Shown here: piece by piece, positions 7,130 through 8,915 of the stretch | Position numbering within the stretch: the first letter of the stretch is position 1 | Layout of the letters: each line of letters begins with the position of its first letter | Source: an uncultured Sphingobacteriales bacterium | GTDB lineage: Bacteria > Bacteroidota > Bacteroidia > Chitinophagales > Chitinophagaceae | Length of the DNA stretch: 8,915 bases | Assembly: GCA_937991535.1 (NCBI GenBank) | Contig: CALKHN010000087.1 | Span: forward strand, 1-8,915 | Direction of reading: 5' to 3' | The notes under the pieces: model-generated | What the model was told of the DNA's origin: nothing | The model's input: only the letters and a program-made list of their open reading frames with translations | The model's database searches: none | Position numbers and translations under genes: made by a program

Positions 7130-7312
7130 CACGAAACACTCAGCGATACTGAACTGAGTTTCCGCAATGATTTAAGCGAGGATGGATTTTTTCTCCGTCA
7201 GAGTGACAAGCAATAGTAATATGGTTGAACCTTAGCAGTACAGCCGAACAAGGCACCCGCTGTTTGTGTATTGTCATGCTGAGGAACGAAGCATCTTCCG
7301 CCGTGGTTCGTG
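7130..7312. mobile_element. 183-bp module with CACGAA...TTCGTG ends and TCCG on both sides
   Basis: The segment between the two element A copies begins CACGAAACAC. Its right end, read on the other strand, begins CACGAACCAC, so nine of ten terminal positions agree. TCCG lies directly outside both ends (7126-7129 and 7313-7316), as a 4-bp target-site duplication would. The interior includes TGAGGAACGAAGCATC and TCTCCGTCAGAGTGACAA, phrases that resemble dispersed intergenic repeats I have seen in many bacterial genomes. There is no coding content. The termini and direct repeats are seen; mobility is inferred. Confidence 0.5.
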
Positions 7313-7316
7313 TCCG

Positions 7317-7631
7317 CACAATGGCCGTTAACTTAAGGTGTTTTAGAGGATGGAACTGCAACCTCACCCTTACTTGAGGAGCGAAGTGCTAAATACAGCA
7401 TGCTGCCAGGTATTTCTTTGTTACTTTTTACGGAAAAAGTAACCAAAAGCCCCGCCCGAACGACGTTCAGTCGGGCAGGCGTCCGAAAACCCCGCCTGAA
7501 CGGACGGGCAGGGAATACGGCCCGTTTTCGGATGGGAGCCCTGATATAGCTTTTGCACTACTGTAACCTCAACTTCATTTCGCTGCTGCTTTCTCCTTTC
7601 TGACAATCGCCTTGATACCTACCGGTCTCAC
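7317..7631. mobile_element. Element A, second copy, lacking its right end
   Basis: It matches 6764-7078 over 315 bases with two differences (C6775 against T7328, and T6819 against A7372), at an offset of 553. The left terminal repeat CACAATGGCCG is kept, but the copy stops after GGTCTCAC and lacks the 47 right-end bases of the first copy, including the right terminal repeat. The near identity means a recent duplication, or ongoing gene conversion between the copies. Confidence 0.85.
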
Positions 7632-7721
7632 AAAACCTTAATACCTCACTATACCATTTACATTACCCCATTCCATACCAGTCAGCAACCGCTCTGGTGA
7701 ATTTCTCCGCCCCGGCGTGAC

Positions 7722-7784
7722 AGGCTTGGTTTTTGTTTTTTGTGATTTGGTTCTTCTGCTATCGCCCCTGCCTGGTGTTGTCAC
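7722..7784. repeat. 63-bp direct repeat, copy 2
   Basis: Identical to 6704-6766. Its last 23 bases overlap the 149-bp repeat that continues to 7910, so here the right end of one module runs across the CTGGTG-TTGT-CACCAG palindrome into the left end of the next. Confidence 0.85.
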
Positions 7785-7910
7785 CAGCGGGATAAAATTC
7801 TGCTTTAAGGCTATCACCGCTTCTTTCATATCCCTATTTAACCAAATATCACCTCTTGTTGTTGGTGACACCCACACACATTGCCCATCCACGAACACCA
7901 ACAACGGCGG
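7762..7910. repeat. 149-bp direct repeat B, left copy
   Basis: It matches 8526-8674 at 143 of 149 positions (offset 764). It contains the palindrome CTGGTG-TTGT-CACCAG (7772-7787). The minus strand is open for about 45 codons in both copies, but from TTG, and four of the six differences change the encoded residue, so there is no sign of protein-level constraint. With its partner it brackets the lipoprotein gene. Confidence 0.9.
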
Positions 7911-7918
7911 TAATAAAC

Positions 7919-7949
7919 TATAACAGCCCGGCGTTGCCGGGCTGTTATA
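7919..7949 (-). terminator. Intrinsic terminator of the orphan lipoprotein gene
   Basis: A 14-bp perfect stem (7919-7932 with 7936-7949) with core ACAGCCCGGC/GCCGGGCTGT and a 3-base GTT loop begins right at the lipoprotein stop. On the minus strand the following bases are AGTTTATTA, a poor T-tract, but the stem is very strong and its position is ideal. Confidence 0.75.
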
Positions 7950-8477
7950 TCAGAATATACTATCTGGTAAATTAAATTTTAAACTATCTGGGATTTTCTT
8001 AGGTAAAGCAATAAAAGGATATGCACCAAAGGTTTTATAAGTAGTAAGTATGCCGGCACTATCCTTAACAACCCAAATTACGTAGTCATTCTTTTCTAAT
8101 ACCTTTTGAGGAACAGATTCCTTTCTCACCTTATCATCGCATGTATTCTGAAAATAGTGCTCTACACCTGAATACACTTTAAACTCAATATTGGAAGTTC
8201 GCACCTTATTGACGGGGTACTGACTATTTAACCGATCTTCTTCTTTTGTAAGAGGTTCATTCCCTGTGTATAAAATTAAATCATAATCGTGCGGGGAAGT
8301 TTTGTCAATATATATTCCATACTCGGCATTGTTTTGTCCATTGACCATTACAAAAGAATCTAACAACGACTTTATATTAGCGCGGGGTTCTATGACATTG
8401 CAAACAGGAACTTCTGATGTTTGTTTACAAGAGTTAAAAAGAATAACTAAGACGAAAAAAATAAATTGCCTTTTCAT
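7950..8477 (-). CDS. Orphan lipoprotein of unknown function
   Basis: A 175-residue predicted lipoprotein. The short signal peptide ends in the lipobox LFNSC with the lipidated Cys at residue 17, followed by KQTSE. I do not recognise the mature part. It is soluble, mixed alpha/beta in appearance and rich in Asp, Lys and Tyr, with EYGIYIDK, YDLILYTGNEPL, FKVYSGVEHYF and DYVIWVVKDSAG as likely strands and two further Cys (one at residue 26, one in NTCDD). The ATG at 8477 has an A-rich leader (TTAAGAAA). The gene is clearly more AT-rich than the genes in 1-6611. It lies alone inside the repeat field and is bracketed by direct copies of repeat B. This suggests arrival as cargo, but function and origin are unknown. 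Confidence 0.75.
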   Translation of the reverse strand: MKRQFIFFVLVILFNSCKQTSEVPVCNVIEPRANIKSLLDSFVMVNGQNNAEYGIYIDKTSPHDYDLILYTGNEPLTKEEDRLNSQYPVNKVRTSNIEFKVYSGVEHYFQNTCDDKVRKESVPQKVLEKNDYVIWVVKDSAGILTTYKTFGAYPFIALPKKIPDSLKFNLPDSIF

Positions 8478-8525
8478 TTTCTTAATAGTTGTATTATGTT
8501 ATCCTTATTCTGTTTTACAAACTTT

Positions 8526-8674
8526 TCGCCCCTGCCTGGTGTTCTCACCAGCGGGATAAAATTCTGCTTTAAGGAAATCCCCGCTTCTTTCATATCTCTA
8601 TTTAACCAAATATCACCTCTTGTTGTTGGTGACGCCCACACACATTGCCCATCCACGAACACCAACAACGGCGG
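8526..8674. repeat. 149-bp direct repeat B, right copy
   Basis: The partner of 7762-7910, in the same orientation, with six differences. The palindrome is CTGGTG-TTCT-CACCAG (8536-8551); the changed base is in the loop, leaving the arms intact. The copy continues into a GGCGGCGACGG run and a short tandem repeat. Confidence 0.9.
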
Positions 8675-8676
8675 CG

Positions 8677-8748
8677 ACGGCGGCGCGGGAACACCAATAT
8701 GTAAAAACCGGAAAAAAACGGCGGTGCGGGAACACCAACATGTAAAAA
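8677..8748. repeat. Two tandem copies of a 31-bp unit, 41-bp period
   Basis: 8677-8707 and 8718-8748 match at 29 of 31 positions, separated by CCGGAAAAAA. Each unit runs from ACGGCGG through GCGGGAACACCAA to ATGTAAAAA. The preceding repeat B also ends with AACACCAACAACGGCGG, so the unit may have grown from that end. Confidence 0.75.
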
Positions 8749-8830
8749 AAGTTTCTCACTTTCAACCTCCCTGAATACCCCCAGATAAATATTTATTCGT
8801 TAAACACTATACTGCAAATCAATTTTTTTG

Positions 8831-8853
8831 CTGGTGGGTGAGACACCCACCAG
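8831..8853. repeat. 10-bp perfect inverted repeat CTGGTGGGTG / CACCCACCAG
   Basis: A perfect 10-bp stem with a 3-base AGA loop. It resembles a longer form of the CTGGTG-N4-CACCAG joints upstream, sharing the outer CTGGTG and CACCAG. It is not a terminator: the next bases are TAGGGAAAA on this strand and CAAAAAAA on the other. It may mark the far edge of the repeat field, but the window ends soon after it. Confidence 0.7.
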
Positions 8854-8915
8854 TAGGGAAAATACCATTCGTTTATCTCGGACAGCCGGTTAAAGGGATT
8901 AAGTATCAGAAATTT

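Larger units (their letters stand above)
6612..7949. other. 1.3-kb repeat mosaic without convincing genes
   Basis: Between the HhH-barrel stop and the lipoprotein stop I find no supported gene. Open frames here start at TTG, carry no ribosome site and lie inside repeats. The stretch consists of repeat copies joined at GTG-N4-CAC palindromes, listed separately, plus about 90 bases (7632-7721) that hold nothing I recognise. Several segments are rich in self-complementary GC arms. Confidence 0.75.
7782..8541. mobile_element. 760-bp CACCAG...CTGGTG module carrying the lipoprotein gene
   Basis: This piece starts CACCAGCGGG just after TTGT (7778-7781) and ends GCCTGGTG just before TTCT (8542-8545), so the flanking four bases agree at three of four. 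Its ends are the same as those of the 122-bp module at 6638-6759. It contains most of the left repeat B, the terminator and the whole lipoprotein gene. There is no transposase. Reading it as a unit is inference from the shared ends. Confidence 0.35.

Noticed and set aside
7140..7367. Minus-strand 75-codon open frame
   Set aside because: It spans the 183-bp module and part of the second element A copy, crosses a module joint, and has no protein-like features.
7638..7904. Minus-strand open frame across repeat B, related to one at 8474-8668
   Set aside because: Both begin at TTG, share only the part encoded by the repeat and then diverge. Four of six base differences change the residue, and the right-hand one overlaps the start of the lipoprotein gene on the same strand. 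A repeat-borne accidental frame is more likely than a peptide gene.
8785..8796. ATAAATATTTAT palindrome
   Set aside because: A 12-bp pure A/T palindrome in an AT-rich stretch is expected by chance; there is no flanking gene in the window to regulate.
6612..8915. CRISPR array
   Set aside because: The repeats are too few, too long and of unequal length, with no regular spacers and no cas genes.

Overview
The window looks like chromosomal DNA of a Bacteroidota bacterium, most likely a member of the Chitinophagaceae or a close relative. This rests on family content recognised by eye: paired DUF1573 proteins, a PepSY-like periplasmic protein, a PorV/PorQ-like outer-membrane protein next to a helix-hairpin-helix/beta-barrel protein, a lipoprotein with an S-C lipobox and A-rich leaders without strong Shine-Dalgarno sites. 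A candidate promoter matching the Bacteroidota -7 consensus TAnnTTTG agrees with this. No rRNA, tRNA, CRISPR array or transposase gene was seen.

Positions 1-6611 are ordinary, densely coded chromosome. A thioredoxin-fold protein on the minus strand is divergent from a two-gene DUF1573 operon that ends at a strong terminator. A PepSY-like secreted protein follows, convergent with a YbjJ-like MFS transporter on the minus strand. Next comes a two-gene plus-strand operon with an ATGA overlap: a PorV/PorQ-like barrel, then a 679-residue protein with an N-terminal ComEA-type helix-hairpin-helix region and a C-terminal outer-membrane barrel. Most of these proteins are predicted to be exported, so the block mainly serves the cell envelope.

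Positions 6612-8915 are very different: a mosaic of repeats with a single convincing gene. A 315-bp sequence occurs twice (6764-7078 and 7317-7631, two mismatches). A 63-bp sequence occurs twice (6704-6766 and 7722-7784). A 149-bp sequence occurs twice (7762-7910 and 8526-8674, six mismatches) and brackets an AT-rich orphan lipoprotein gene on the minus strand. The pieces meet at short palindromes of the form GTG-N4-CAC, so each module appears to begin with CAC and end with GTG. The four intervening bases are TTGT, TCCG or TTCT, and in two cases they are identical on both sides of a module, as a target-site duplication would be. One module (6764-7125) has 20-bp terminal inverted repeats matching at 18 positions. 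This looks like a nest of small non-autonomous mobile elements or palindrome-joined interspersed repeats, and it is the most unusual part of the window.
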